Shown: positions 7,612-13,316 of the stretch, piece after piece
How positions within the stretch are numbered: position 1 is the first letter of the stretch
Layout: every line of letters begins with the position of its first letter
NCBI GenBank assembly: GCA_005889445.1
Contig: VBGS01000069.1
Location: forward strand, 1-15,946
DNA: 15,946 nt
From: Chloroflexota bacterium
Lineage (GTDB): Bacteria > Chloroflexota > Limnocylindria > P2-11E
Direction of reading: 5' to 3'
Position numbers and translations under genes: made by a program
Notes under the pieces: model-generated
What the model was told of the DNA's origin: nothing
What the model saw: the letters and a program-made list of their open reading frames with translations, nothing else
Databases searched by the model: none

Positions 7612-8342
7612 TCGAGGTCCACGAGCTCTCGCGATCGTTCGGCGGCATTCGGGCGCTCGACAGCGTGAGCTTCGCGGTGCAGTCAGGCGAGCGGCGCGCG
7701 GTGATCGGACCGAACGGCGCCGGCAAGACGACGCTCTTCAACGTGCTGACCGGCGAGATCGCGCCGAGCGGCGGCTCGGTGCGCGTTGCCGGCGACGACA
7801 TCACGCGGCTGCGCCCGTGGCAGCGCGCGCGTCGGGGCATCGCCAGGATGTACCAGCGGAACGAGCTCTTCGCCCCGCTCGCCGCGCGCGAGAACGTCGC
7901 ACTAGCGGTCTCCGCGCGCGCCGGGCCCTACCGCTTCGTCGGCACGCCTTCGCCCGCGGAGTCGGCGTTCGCGGACGAGCTCCTGACGCGAGTCGGGCTC
8001 GCCGGACGTGAGGGCGTACCCGCGCGCGCGCTGTCGCACGGGGAGCGGCGGCAGCTCGAGCTTGCCGTCGCCCTGGCGCAGAACCCGCGCGTGTTGCTGC
8101 TCGACGAGCCGACCGCGGGGATGTCGCCCGCTGAGACAGCGCGCATCACCGAGCTCATCGCTGGCCTCGACCGGACGCTGACGATCGTCATCGTCGAGCA
8201 CGACATGGACGTCGTTTTCCGTCTCGCGGACCGCGTCTCGGTGCTTCACGAGGGGCGCGTCATCGCCGACGGCACGGCCGCGGACGTTCGGGGCGACACC
8301 CGGGTGAACGAGGTCTATCTCGGAAAGGTCGTCGTTCGATGA
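7590..8342 (+). CDS. livG: ABC transporter ATP-binding protein LivG
   Basis: 250 residues, the usual LivG length. The GTG at 7590 was chosen because GGAGG at 7579-7583 sits 6 nt upstream; the start overlaps livM by 22 nt. Walker A is GPNGAGKTT (residues 40-48), the Q-loop Gln is residue 89, the signature is LSHGE (148-152), Walker B is VLLLDE (168-173), and the H-loop is IVEHDMD. The Q-loop neighbourhood reads GIARMYQRNELF where most LivG proteins have GIARTFQ, a mild deviation. It powers import together with LivF. Confidence 0.92.
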   Translation: MGSDAPLIEVHELSRSFGGIRALDSVSFAVQSGERRAVIGPNGAGKTTLFNVLTGEIAPSGGSVRVAGDDITRLRPWQRARRGIARMYQRNELFAPLAARENVALAVSARAGPYRFVGTPSPAESAFADELLTRVGLAGREGVPARALSHGERRQLELAVALAQNPRVLLLDEPTAGMSPAETARITELIAGLDRTLTIVIVEHDMDVVFRLADRVSVLHEGRVIADGTAADVRGDTRVNEVYLGKVVVR

Positions 8343-9040
8343 ACGCGATGCTCGAGGTCACCGGTCTGCACGCGTTCTACGGCGAGAGCCATGTGCTCCA
8401 GGGCATCGACCTCGCTGTCGCGGGCGGCGAGGCGCTCGCGCTCGTCGGCCGGAACGGCGCGGGAAAGACGACGACAATTTCGGCGATCGTCGGTTTCCTC
8501 AGGCCGCGGGCCGGCTCGGTCCGTGTCGACGGCGTCGATCTGGCGGGAGCGCCGGCGCACCGGATCGCACGGGCGGGGGTCGCGCTGGTCCCGCAGGGAC
8601 GGCGCGTCTTCAGCGAGCTCAGCGTCACTGAGAATCTGGCGATCGCGGCGCGTCCGGTCGCGGGAGGCTGGGACGAGCGGCGCGTCCTCGAGCTGTTCCC
8701 CGCTCTCGCGCGCCGGCGTGGCGTTCGCGGCGATCAGCTCTCGGGCGGAGAGCAGCAGATGCTCGCGATCGGCCGTGCGCTCATGCGCAATCCCACGGTC
8801 CTACTGCTGGACGAGCCGTCCGAGGGCCTCGCGCCAAAGCTCGTGCAGGACGTGGCCGATGCGCTCGCGTCGCTCCGCGGGACGGGGATCGCCACGCTCC
8901 TTGTGGAGCAGAATCTGTCGCTCGCGACCAAGGTCGCGTCACGGATCAACGTCATGAACAAGGGAACGATCGTCTTTTCCGGCACCGCCGCGGAGCTCGC
9001 CGCCTCGCCCGACATCGAGGCGCGTTTTCTCGGGATATGA
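8339..9040 (+). CDS. livF: ABC transporter ATP-binding protein LivF
   Basis: 233 residues, typical for LivF. The ATG overlaps the livG stop (ATGA). Walker A is GRNGAGKTT (residues 37-45), the LivF-characteristic VPQGRRVFSELSVTENL follows, the signature is LSGGEQQ, and Walker B is VLLLDEPSEGLAP. It is the last transporter gene; its TGA overlaps the ATG of the annotated tadA start (ATATGA). An alternative in-frame ATG three codons downstream exists. Confidence 0.92.
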   Translation: MNAMLEVTGLHAFYGESHVLQGIDLAVAGGEALALVGRNGAGKTTTISAIVGFLRPRAGSVRVDGVDLAGAPAHRIARAGVALVPQGRRVFSELSVTENLAIAARPVAGGWDERRVLELFPALARRRGVRGDQLSGGEQQMLAIGRALMRNPTVLLLDEPSEGLAPKLVQDVADALASLRGTGIATLLVEQNLSLATKVASRINVMNKGTIVFSGTAAELAASPDIEARFLGI

Positions 9041-9558
9041 AGGAGCGCCCGCACACCGGTGTGCCATTCGCCGACGCCGGCACGCTTCCCGGTCCGGCCG
9101 AAGATGAAGGCTTGATGCGCGAGGCGCTCGCGGAAGCGCGCGGTGCGACGGGACACGGCGACGTCCCGATCGGCGCCGTGGTCGCGCGCGACGGCCAGGT
9201 CATCGCGCGGGCGCACAACCGCCGCGAGGTCGACAGCGATCCGACCGGGCACGCTGAGCTCATCGCGCTCCGCGACGCCGCGCGCAGCCTTGGACGCTGG
9301 CGGCTCCTCGACTGCGCGCTCTACGTGACGATCGAGCCGTGCGCGATGTGCGCGGCCGCGGCCGTGTTAGGGCGCGTCGCGCTCGTGGTCTTCGCCGCCC
9401 CCGATGAGAAGGCGGGCGCGATCCGCTCGGCGGTCGAAACGTTCGACGCCCCGTGGGCGAACCATCGACCGCGGTGGCGGTACTTCCCACCCGCGCGCGA
9501 GGAGGCGGAGCGGCTGGTGCAGGAGTTCTTCGCCGCGCACCGCGCGGAGCGCGACTAG
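9037..9558 (+). CDS. tadA: tRNA-specific adenosine deaminase TadA
   Basis: 173 residues with the CDA-fold zinc site: His72 and catalytic Glu74 in GHAE, Cys102 and Cys105 in PCAMC. DVPIGAVV and AHNRRE are typical of TadA. It converts A34 to inosine in the anticodon of tRNA-Arg(ACG). Start uncertain: the ATG at 9037 overlaps the livF stop and adds about 26 residues with no family counterpart, while the ATG at 9115, preceded by GAAGG, gives the usual MREALAEA start. With the shorter start, a perfect 14-bp palindrome at 9051-9064 becomes intergenic. The gene end lies only 9 bp from the convergent aldolase stop. TadA is commonly near scr/dnaX in Gram-positive genomes; here it is on the same side of that block. 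Confidence 0.88.
   Translation: MKERPHTGVPFADAGTLPGPAEDEGLMREALAEARGATGHGDVPIGAVVARDGQVIARAHNRREVDSDPTGHAELIALRDAARSLGRWRLLDCALYVTIEPCAMCAAAAVLGRVALVVFAAPDEKAGAIRSAVETFDAPWANHRPRWRYFPPAREEAERLVQEFFAAHRAERD
9051..9064. repeat. Perfect 14-bp palindrome GCACACCGGTGTGC
   Basis: GCACACC followed by GGTGTGC reads identically on both strands. It lies just after livF and either inside the first codons of the long tadA form or in the livF-tadA gap if tadA starts at 9115. The size and symmetry fit a dimeric regulator site, but no promoter boxes are recognisable next to it. Confidence 0.45.
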
Positions 9559-9567
9559 CCCGAACTT

Positions 9568-10593
9568 CTACGCGATGACGGCCTCGCGGCTCCCGTATAC
9601 GGTCCACCACGGCTTGGCGCCCTGATCGAGCACCTCGTTCAGCATCTGGATGTTCCGCACGCCCTTGTCGGCGAGCCACCTCTCGAACGCCGCGACCCCC
9701 TGCTTTGCGTAGACCGGCAGGCCCTCCGCCCAGGTGGCGCGCCCGCAGAGCACGCCGCTGAAATTGGCACCCGCCTCGGTCGCGTACTCGAGCGATTCGC
9801 GGAAGACGTCGTCGCTGACGCCCGCGGAGAGATAGATGAACGGCTTCGTCGCGGCGTCGGACGCCTGCTTGAAGTGCCGCAGCGCCTCCGCCTTGGTGTA
9901 GGCGACCTGCCCCGTCTTGTTCGCCTTGGAGCCTTGGACGAAGGCCATGTTCACGGGGACCTCGACCTTCAGGATGTCGATGCCGAACCGGGGCTCCGAG
10001 AACGTGCGCATATACGTCTTGACCGCCTCGGGCTTCGCTTTCGCGAAGTCGAAGCCCTTCTCGTCGACGCCTCTCTTGTAGGCCAGCGGCTCGACGAACA
10101 ACGGCACCTCATTCGCGGCGCATTCGGCGCCGATGCGCTCGATGACACACTCCTTCCGGAGATTGACGTCCGCGTCATCGAAGGGGTCGTAGTACACGAG
10201 CACCTTGATCCCATTCGCGCCGGCCTCCGCGAGAAGCCGCACGGTCCACCGCTCGAGGACGTCGGGCATGCGGTTGTCCGGATCCGCGTCATATCCCGAC
10301 TTCTCGTACGCGAGCAGCACGCCGGCATTCGGCGCTTTCGCGGTCAGCGCGGGCAGGCCGTATTCCGGATCCATGAGGATCGCCGACGCGTACGGCGTCA
10401 GCGCCTTCGTGACGGCCTTCTTGAACTCGGTCAGCGAGGCCGGTGTCGCCTGCCCGCCCTGCCTGCCGATCTCCTTCATGAGTGAACCCCGCTGATCCAT
10501 CGCGGCGGCGCGGATGATGCCGCGGTCGTCGGCACACGCATCGAGATTTCGTACCTTGCCCTTGGTCAACCGAGGCTTTGTTTGAACTGCCAT
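9568..10593 (-). CDS. lacD: Tagatose-1,6-bisphosphate aldolase (class I, LacD-like)
   Basis: 341 residues; staphylococcal LacD has about 326. The alignment runs end to end from memory of the family: MDQRGSLMKE, YASAILMDPEYGLPAL, LLAYEKSGYD, KVLVYYDPFDDADVN, VPLFVEPLAY with the active-site Glu168, ILKVEVPVN with the Schiff-base Lys209, IYLSAGVSDDVF, and FSGVLCGRATWAEG. The enzyme cleaves tagatose-1,6-bisphosphate (and often fructose-1,6-bisphosphate) to dihydroxyacetone phosphate and glyceraldehyde-3-phosphate. A strong GGGGAGG site sits before the ATG. It is the second gene after the MFS permease, 18 bp apart, so a sugar-uptake plus cleavage operon is likely. It could instead serve as the organism's general aldolase. 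Confidence 0.9.
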   Translation of the reverse strand: MAVQTKPRLTKGKVRNLDACADDRGIIRAAAMDQRGSLMKEIGRQGGQATPASLTEFKKAVTKALTPYASAILMDPEYGLPALTAKAPNAGVLLAYEKSGYDADPDNRMPDVLERWTVRLLAEAGANGIKVLVYYDPFDDADVNLRKECVIERIGAECAANEVPLFVEPLAYKRGVDEKGFDFAKAKPEAVKTYMRTFSEPRFGIDILKVEVPVNMAFVQGSKANKTGQVAYTKAEALRHFKQASDAATKPFIYLSAGVSDDVFRESLEYATEAGANFSGVLCGRATWAEGLPVYAKQGVAAFERWLADKGVRNIQMLNEVLDQGAKPWWTVYGSREAVIA

Positions 10594-10611
10594 GCGAACC
10601 TCCCCTGCAAG

Positions 10612-11766
10612 TTAAGGACGAGCGGCCTCGAGGACGGGCGTCGGCATGCGGGTCACCGCCGGCGTGCTGATCCGCAGCGCCAGCGACACGGCGACGAAGC
10701 CCATGATCCCGGCCGAGACGAACATGAGGTGGTAGTCGCCGAGCAGGTCGCGGAAGAAGCCGCCGGCGAACGCCGCGATGGCGGCGCCGACCATGTGTGC
10801 GAAGAAGATCCAGCCGTAGATCGTGCCGACCGAGGCTCGCCCATAGATCGTCGCCACGAGGTTCGCGGTCGGCGGCACCGTGGCGATCCAGTCGAGTCCG
10901 TACACGAAGGCGAAGAGCAGCAGGTACTTGACGTCGTAGATGATCGGGAGCGCGAAGAGGCTGAGCGCGCGGAAGCCGTAGTACGCCGCGAGCAGCCTCC
11001 GATTGTCGTACCGGTCCGTGAACCAGCCTGACGCGAGCGTCCCGATGATGTTCATCGAGCCGAGGAGCGCGACCGCGCTGGCGGCAGTCACCTCGGTGAA
11101 GCCGTGCGCCTCGCGGAGCGGGGTGGTGCGCTGGTCCTCCGCGCGCACCGCGGCGGTCACGACGGGGGCCTCGCCGACCGCTCGGGTGCCGACGTCTTCG
11201 GGACGGTCGCGCATGAAGATCGCGACGGGGACGAGCATGGCGGCGCACGCGATGAGCACGAGACCGAGGGCCCAGCGCCAGCCCTCGGAGACCGTCAGCT
11301 GCGCCATCGCCGGCACGAAGACGAGCTGGCCCGCGCTCGTCGCGGCGCCGAAGGCGCCGATGATGACGCCGCGGTGCGTCCGAAACCAGCGATGCGCCAC
11401 CGCGGCGCCGAGCACGCCGCCGACCGCGCCGGTGCCCAGACCGATGGGGATGCCCCAGAGGAGGTAGAGCTGCCACAGATCGCGCACGAACAGCAATCCG
11501 AGCAGCCCGCCGACGATCAGCAGATCCCCGACGAGCATCACGCGCCTCGGTCCGAAGCGATCGATGAACGAGCCACCGAGCGGTCCGCCGAGTCCGAAGG
11601 TCAAGATGCTCAGCGAGATCGCCGCCGAGATCGCGGTGCGGCTCCAGCCGAATTCGCCCTCGAGCGAAGTGATGATGACGCCGGGTGCGGCGCGCACCGC
11701 CTGCGCCGCGAGAAGCGCGATGAACGTGACGACGACAACGACCCACGCGTAGTGGAAGCGCTTCAC
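10612..11766 (-). CDS. MFS permease (probably lacks transmembrane helix 7)
   Basis: 384 residues from the GTG at 11764-11766, chosen because the N terminus KRFHYAWVVVVVTF matches the first helix of the oxalate/formate-antiporter-like MFS branch and because longer versions would run through the tRNA gene on the other strand. No Shine-Dalgarno is seen. Motif A is recognisable as GGSFIDRFGPRR after helix 2, and GWFTDRYDNRR marks the C-terminal half. After the central loop, PLREA joins directly to HGFTEVTAASAVALL. Relatives usually have about 34 residues in between, comprising helix 7 (FWLLxxxFFxCG type). An 11-helix protein would have inverted topology in its C-terminal part, so function is doubtful as read. 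Substrate unknown; the downstream aldolase suggests a sugar or organic acid. Confidence 0.82.
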   Translation of the reverse strand: MKRFHYAWVVVVVTFIALLAAQAVRAAPGVIITSLEGEFGWSRTAISAAISLSILTFGLGGPLGGSFIDRFGPRRVMLVGDLLIVGGLLGLLFVRDLWQLYLLWGIPIGLGTGAVGGVLGAAVAHRWFRTHRGVIIGAFGAATSAGQLVFVPAMAQLTVSEGWRWALGLVLIACAAMLVPVAIFMRDRPEDVGTRAVGEAPVVTAAVRAEDQRTTPLREAHGFTEVTAASAVALLGSMNIIGTLASGWFTDRYDNRRLLAAYYGFRALSLFALPIIYDVKYLLLFAFVYGLDWIATVPPTANLVATIYGRASVGTIYGWIFFAHMVGAAIAAFAGGFFRDLLGDYHLMFVSAGIMGFVAVSLALRISTPAVTRMPTPVLEAARP

Positions 11767-11774
11767 GGGTGTTT

Positions 11775-11790
11775 CGAAGTTTAGACTTCG
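11775..11790. promoter_or_regulatory. Inverted repeat in the short divergent gap between MFS gene and tRNA-Ser
   Basis: CGAAGT, 4-nt centre TTAG, ACTTCG: a perfect 6-bp dyad filling most of the 28 bp between the MFS start codon (minus strand) and the 5' end of the tRNA (plus strand). The gap must hold at least one promoter core. TAGACT at 11782-11787 could serve as a weak -10 for the tRNA, placing it inside the dyad. Operator or chance symmetry; not resolved. Confidence 0.35.
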
Positions 11791-11794
11791 GTGC

Positions 11795-11877
11795 GGAGAG
11801 GTGTCCGAGTGGTTGAAGGTGCCGCTCTCGAAAAGCGGTAGGCGAAAGCCTCGTGGGTTCGAATCCCACCCTCTCCG
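11795..11877 (+). tRNA. tRNA-Ser(CGA), reads UCG
   Basis: 83 nt. Acceptor stem GGAGAGG pairs with CCTCTCC; anticodon stem CCGCT/AGCGG encloses loop CTCGAAA, giving anticodon CGA. The long class II variable arm (GGCGAAAGCC) and the T arm GTGGG-TTCGAAT-CCCAC are all present. Discriminator base G, as in serine tRNAs. CCA is not encoded. Confidence 0.95.
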
Positions 11878-11938
11878 CACGAGAGGATGAGCGAGGAGGG
11901 ACTTGCTCCCGACGAGCGAATCCACCAGCCTTGAGCAT

Positions 11939-11980
11939 CAGCCGCAGCCCTCGCTGCGGGCAGCGAGAGGGCTGCTGCTG
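11939..11980 (+). other. Strong hairpin between the two tRNA-Ser genes
   Basis: Stem of 17 pairs: CAGC (11939-11942) with GCTG (11977-11980), GCAGCCCT (11944-11951) with AGGGCTGC (11968-11975), and CGCTG (11952-11956) with CAGCG (11961-11965). It has one C/T mismatch, a 2-nt AG bulge and a CGGG tetraloop. No T-run follows, so it is not a classic intrinsic terminator. It may shape processing of a tRNA-tRNA-dehalogenase transcript. The rest of the 109-bp spacer holds no gene that I can see. Confidence 0.6.
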
Positions 11981-11986
11981 GTAATC

Positions 11987-12070
11987 GGAGAGGTCGCCTA
12001 GTTGGCCTAGGGCGCGGACCTGGAAAGTCCGTAAGCGAAAGCTTCGTGGGTTCGAATCCCACCCTCTCCG
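11987..12070 (+). tRNA. tRNA-Ser(GGA), reads UCC/UCU
   Basis: 84 nt. Acceptor stem GGAGAGG/CCTCTCC, anticodon stem CGGAC/GTCCG with loop CTGGAAA, giving anticodon GGA. The long variable arm (AAGCGAAAGCTT) and the T arm are identical in sequence to those of the neighbouring tRNA-Ser(CGA) over the T stem and loop. Discriminator G; CCA not encoded. The next gene starts 6 nt after the discriminator base. Confidence 0.95.
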
Positions 12071-12076
12071 CCGATC

Positions 12077-12748
12077 GTGAAACACGTCCTTGTCTTCGAC
12101 GTGAACGAAACGCTCCTCGATCTGGCCGCGCTCGAACCGCACTTCGCGCGCGTTTTCGGCGACGCGAGGGTACGCGTCGAGTGGTTCCAGACGATGCTGC
12201 AGAGCGCGCTGCTCGCGACGATCACGGGACCGTACAAGACGTTCGGGGAGCATTTCCGCGCGGCCCTTGCCATCACCGCCGCCCGGCGCGCGATCATCGT
12301 CGCGCCAGCGGACGAGGCCGCCATCCTGGCGGCGGTCCGCGAGCTTCCGGCTCATCCCGACGTCCGGCCGGCGCTCGAACGGCTGCGCGGTGAAGGATTC
12401 CGGCTCGCCGCGTTCACGAACTCGATCGCGGAGGTCGAGGAAGCGCAGCTGCGGAACGCGGGTATCGCGGATCTGTTCGAGCGTGCCTTGAGCGCCGATG
12501 CCGCCGGTCGGCTCAAACCGGCTCGCGAGACGTATGAGATGGCGGCCTGGGAGCTCGGGGTCGGCATCGGCGGGATCCGGATGGTCGCCGCGCATGTCTG
12601 GGACGTGCACGGGGCCCTGCGGGCGGGCGCCGCGGCGGCGTTCGTCGAGCGGCCGGGGATCGTCTGGAACCCCCTCTTCGAGAAGCCCGACGTCGTCGGG
12701 AGGGACCTCGGCGAGGTCGCGGAGCGGATCATCGAGCGCGACCGTTAG
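12077..12748 (+). CDS. Haloacid dehalogenase, type II (HAD superfamily)
   Basis: 223 residues, standard for L-2-haloacid dehalogenases. Motif I FDVNETLLD carries the nucleophile Asp8 and Thr12; motif II is FTNS; motif III is RLKPARETYEMAA with the conserved Lys and Tyr; motif IV is AAHVWDVHGA with the acidic Asp. The small cap domain lies between motifs I and II. Members hydrolyse short 2-haloacids, though many act on other substrates. The GTG start is the only one that keeps motif I at the N terminus. It has no Shine-Dalgarno and sits 6 nt behind the tRNA-Ser 3' end, so the mRNA is probably made by tRNA processing and translated as a near-leaderless message. Confidence 0.85.
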   Translation: MKHVLVFDVNETLLDLAALEPHFARVFGDARVRVEWFQTMLQSALLATITGPYKTFGEHFRAALAITAARRAIIVAPADEAAILAAVRELPAHPDVRPALERLRGEGFRLAAFTNSIAEVEEAQLRNAGIADLFERALSADAAGRLKPARETYEMAAWELGVGIGGIRMVAAHVWDVHGALRAGAAAAFVERPGIVWNPLFEKPDVVGRDLGEVAERIIERDR

Positions 12749-12754
12749 CCGGGC

Positions 12755-12785
12755 AAAAAAAGGAGCGCCTTTCGGCGCTCCTTTC
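12755..12785 (-). terminator. Rho-independent terminator, strongest on the minus strand, shared by convergent genes
   Basis: Eleven-pair stem AAAGGAGCGCC / GGCGCTCCTTT (12759-12769 with 12774-12784) with a 4-nt loop. Seven A residues at 12755-12761 become a U-run for the minus-strand transcript of the small Cys/His gene, giving a classic terminator. On the plus strand only TTTC follows, so it would end the dehalogenase transcript less efficiently. Confidence 0.88.
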
Positions 12786-12805
12786 AACTCTTGGGGACCT
12801 CGTCC

Positions 12806-13051
12806 CTAAATGACGTTCAGTTCCTCTTCGCGGCGACGCCGTCCCCGGCGACGCGGGGCGGCAGGCCCCTGTGCGAAGGTCGAGGGTCCGAGCACCGTGG
12901 TGGCGATGTGCGTGTATCCGTGGGCCTCGAGCTCGTGGGCGTTCCGCTGGCTGGCGGCCTCGCGGAGGGCGTCCATCGAGTCCTGCGGGGCGACGCGGAA
13001 AACGACCTCGCAGTCGTGGTTAGCGCGGCAGGGGAGTCCAGAAGTCTTCAT
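12806..13051 (-). CDS. Small conserved-looking Cys/His protein, possible zinc binder, function unknown
   Basis: 81 residues. The first two-thirds look like a compact domain: Cys8-x5-Cys14, a strand-like CEVVFRV, an amphipathic helix, then His39-x4-His44-x3-His48. The pairing of two Cys with His-x4-His resembles a zinc-finger layout with a longer linker than C2H2 fingers. The C terminus is strongly basic (RRRGRRRREEE), suggesting nucleic-acid contact. I do not recognise a named family. Support for being real: its own strong terminator just downstream, an AT-richer upstream region with promoter-like boxes, and a non-random Cys/His layout. No clear Shine-Dalgarno precedes the ATG. It lies divergent to the SRP RNA gene. 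Confidence 0.6.
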   Translation of the reverse strand: MKTSGLPCRANHDCEVVFRVAPQDSMDALREAASQRNAHELEAHGYTHIATTVLGPSTFAQGPAAPRRRGRRRREEELNVI

Positions 13052-13094
13052 CGCTAGTAGAACGCTAACGGACTTTGCCTTGTTCCGTCGGTTA

Positions 13095-13125
13095 TTTATG
13101 GCACGTTCAACGTCTCAGCGGTCAA
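13095..13125 (-). promoter_or_regulatory. Possible promoter of the small Cys/His gene
   Basis: On the minus strand, TTGACC (13125-13120) and CATAAA (13100-13095) are 19 bp apart, a little long for a sigma70-type promoter. They sit in the locally AT-rich divergent gap, about 45 bp before the start codon. Confidence 0.3.
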
Positions 13126-13140
13126 CCGGGCGCCTGACGG

Positions 13141-13146
13141 TACCAT
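13141..13146 (+). promoter_or_regulatory. Possible -10 box of the SRP RNA gene
   Basis: TACCAT fits the TAnnnT pattern and would start transcription 7-8 nt later, matching the expected 5' end of the SRP RNA at 13154. No good -35 is seen at the right spacing. Confidence 0.35.
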
Positions 13147-13153
13147 CGACATG

Positions 13154-13316
13154 GCCGTGCTAGGCGGGGAGCCAGCGGTGCCCTGTACCCGCAATCCGCT
13201 CTAGCGGGGCTGAATCCCCTCCCGAGGTCCGGTGTCGCGGATCCTGCACGCGTGCTGCGGCGTTGACGATCGGGTCCTGTGCAGAAACGGCCCGCGAAGC
13301 CCGTCAGGTCCGGAAG
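13154..13316 (+). ncRNA. ffs: Signal recognition particle RNA, large (Alu-domain) type, 3' half missing
   Basis: The 5' half closely follows the long SRP RNA of Bacillus: the Alu-domain core GCGGTGCCCTGTACCCGCAA (13175-13194), then TCCGCTCTAGCGGGGC and GAATCCCCTCCCGAGGT. Next come the helix-5 5' strand (GTTGACGATCGGGTCCTGTG from 13262) and the Ffh-binding apical motif GTCAGGTCCGGAAGG (13303-13317). The canonical continuation (AAGCAGC) and the whole 3' strand of helices 5, 3 and 2 are absent, including the GCACGG-like end that closes on the 5' CCGTGC. Instead the dnaX coding sequence begins at once. About 163 nt remain of an expected length near 270. As drawn it could not fold into a complete SRP RNA. 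The conserved tadA-scr-dnaX-recR neighbourhood supports this as the genuine locus. Confidence 0.85.

Noticed and set aside
11767..11925. N-terminal extension of the MFS frame through the tRNA-Ser region
   Set aside because: It is the antisense of a well-formed tRNA gene, and the family N terminus begins at the GTG 11764-11766.
12745..12790. Terminator hairpin as a repeat-family or mobile-element end
   Set aside because: A single copy with a T-run on the minus strand; an ordinary intrinsic terminator explains it.
13263..13316. dnaX start at a TTG inside the SRP RNA
   Set aside because: These codons are conserved SRP RNA sequence and have no counterpart in DnaX proteins.
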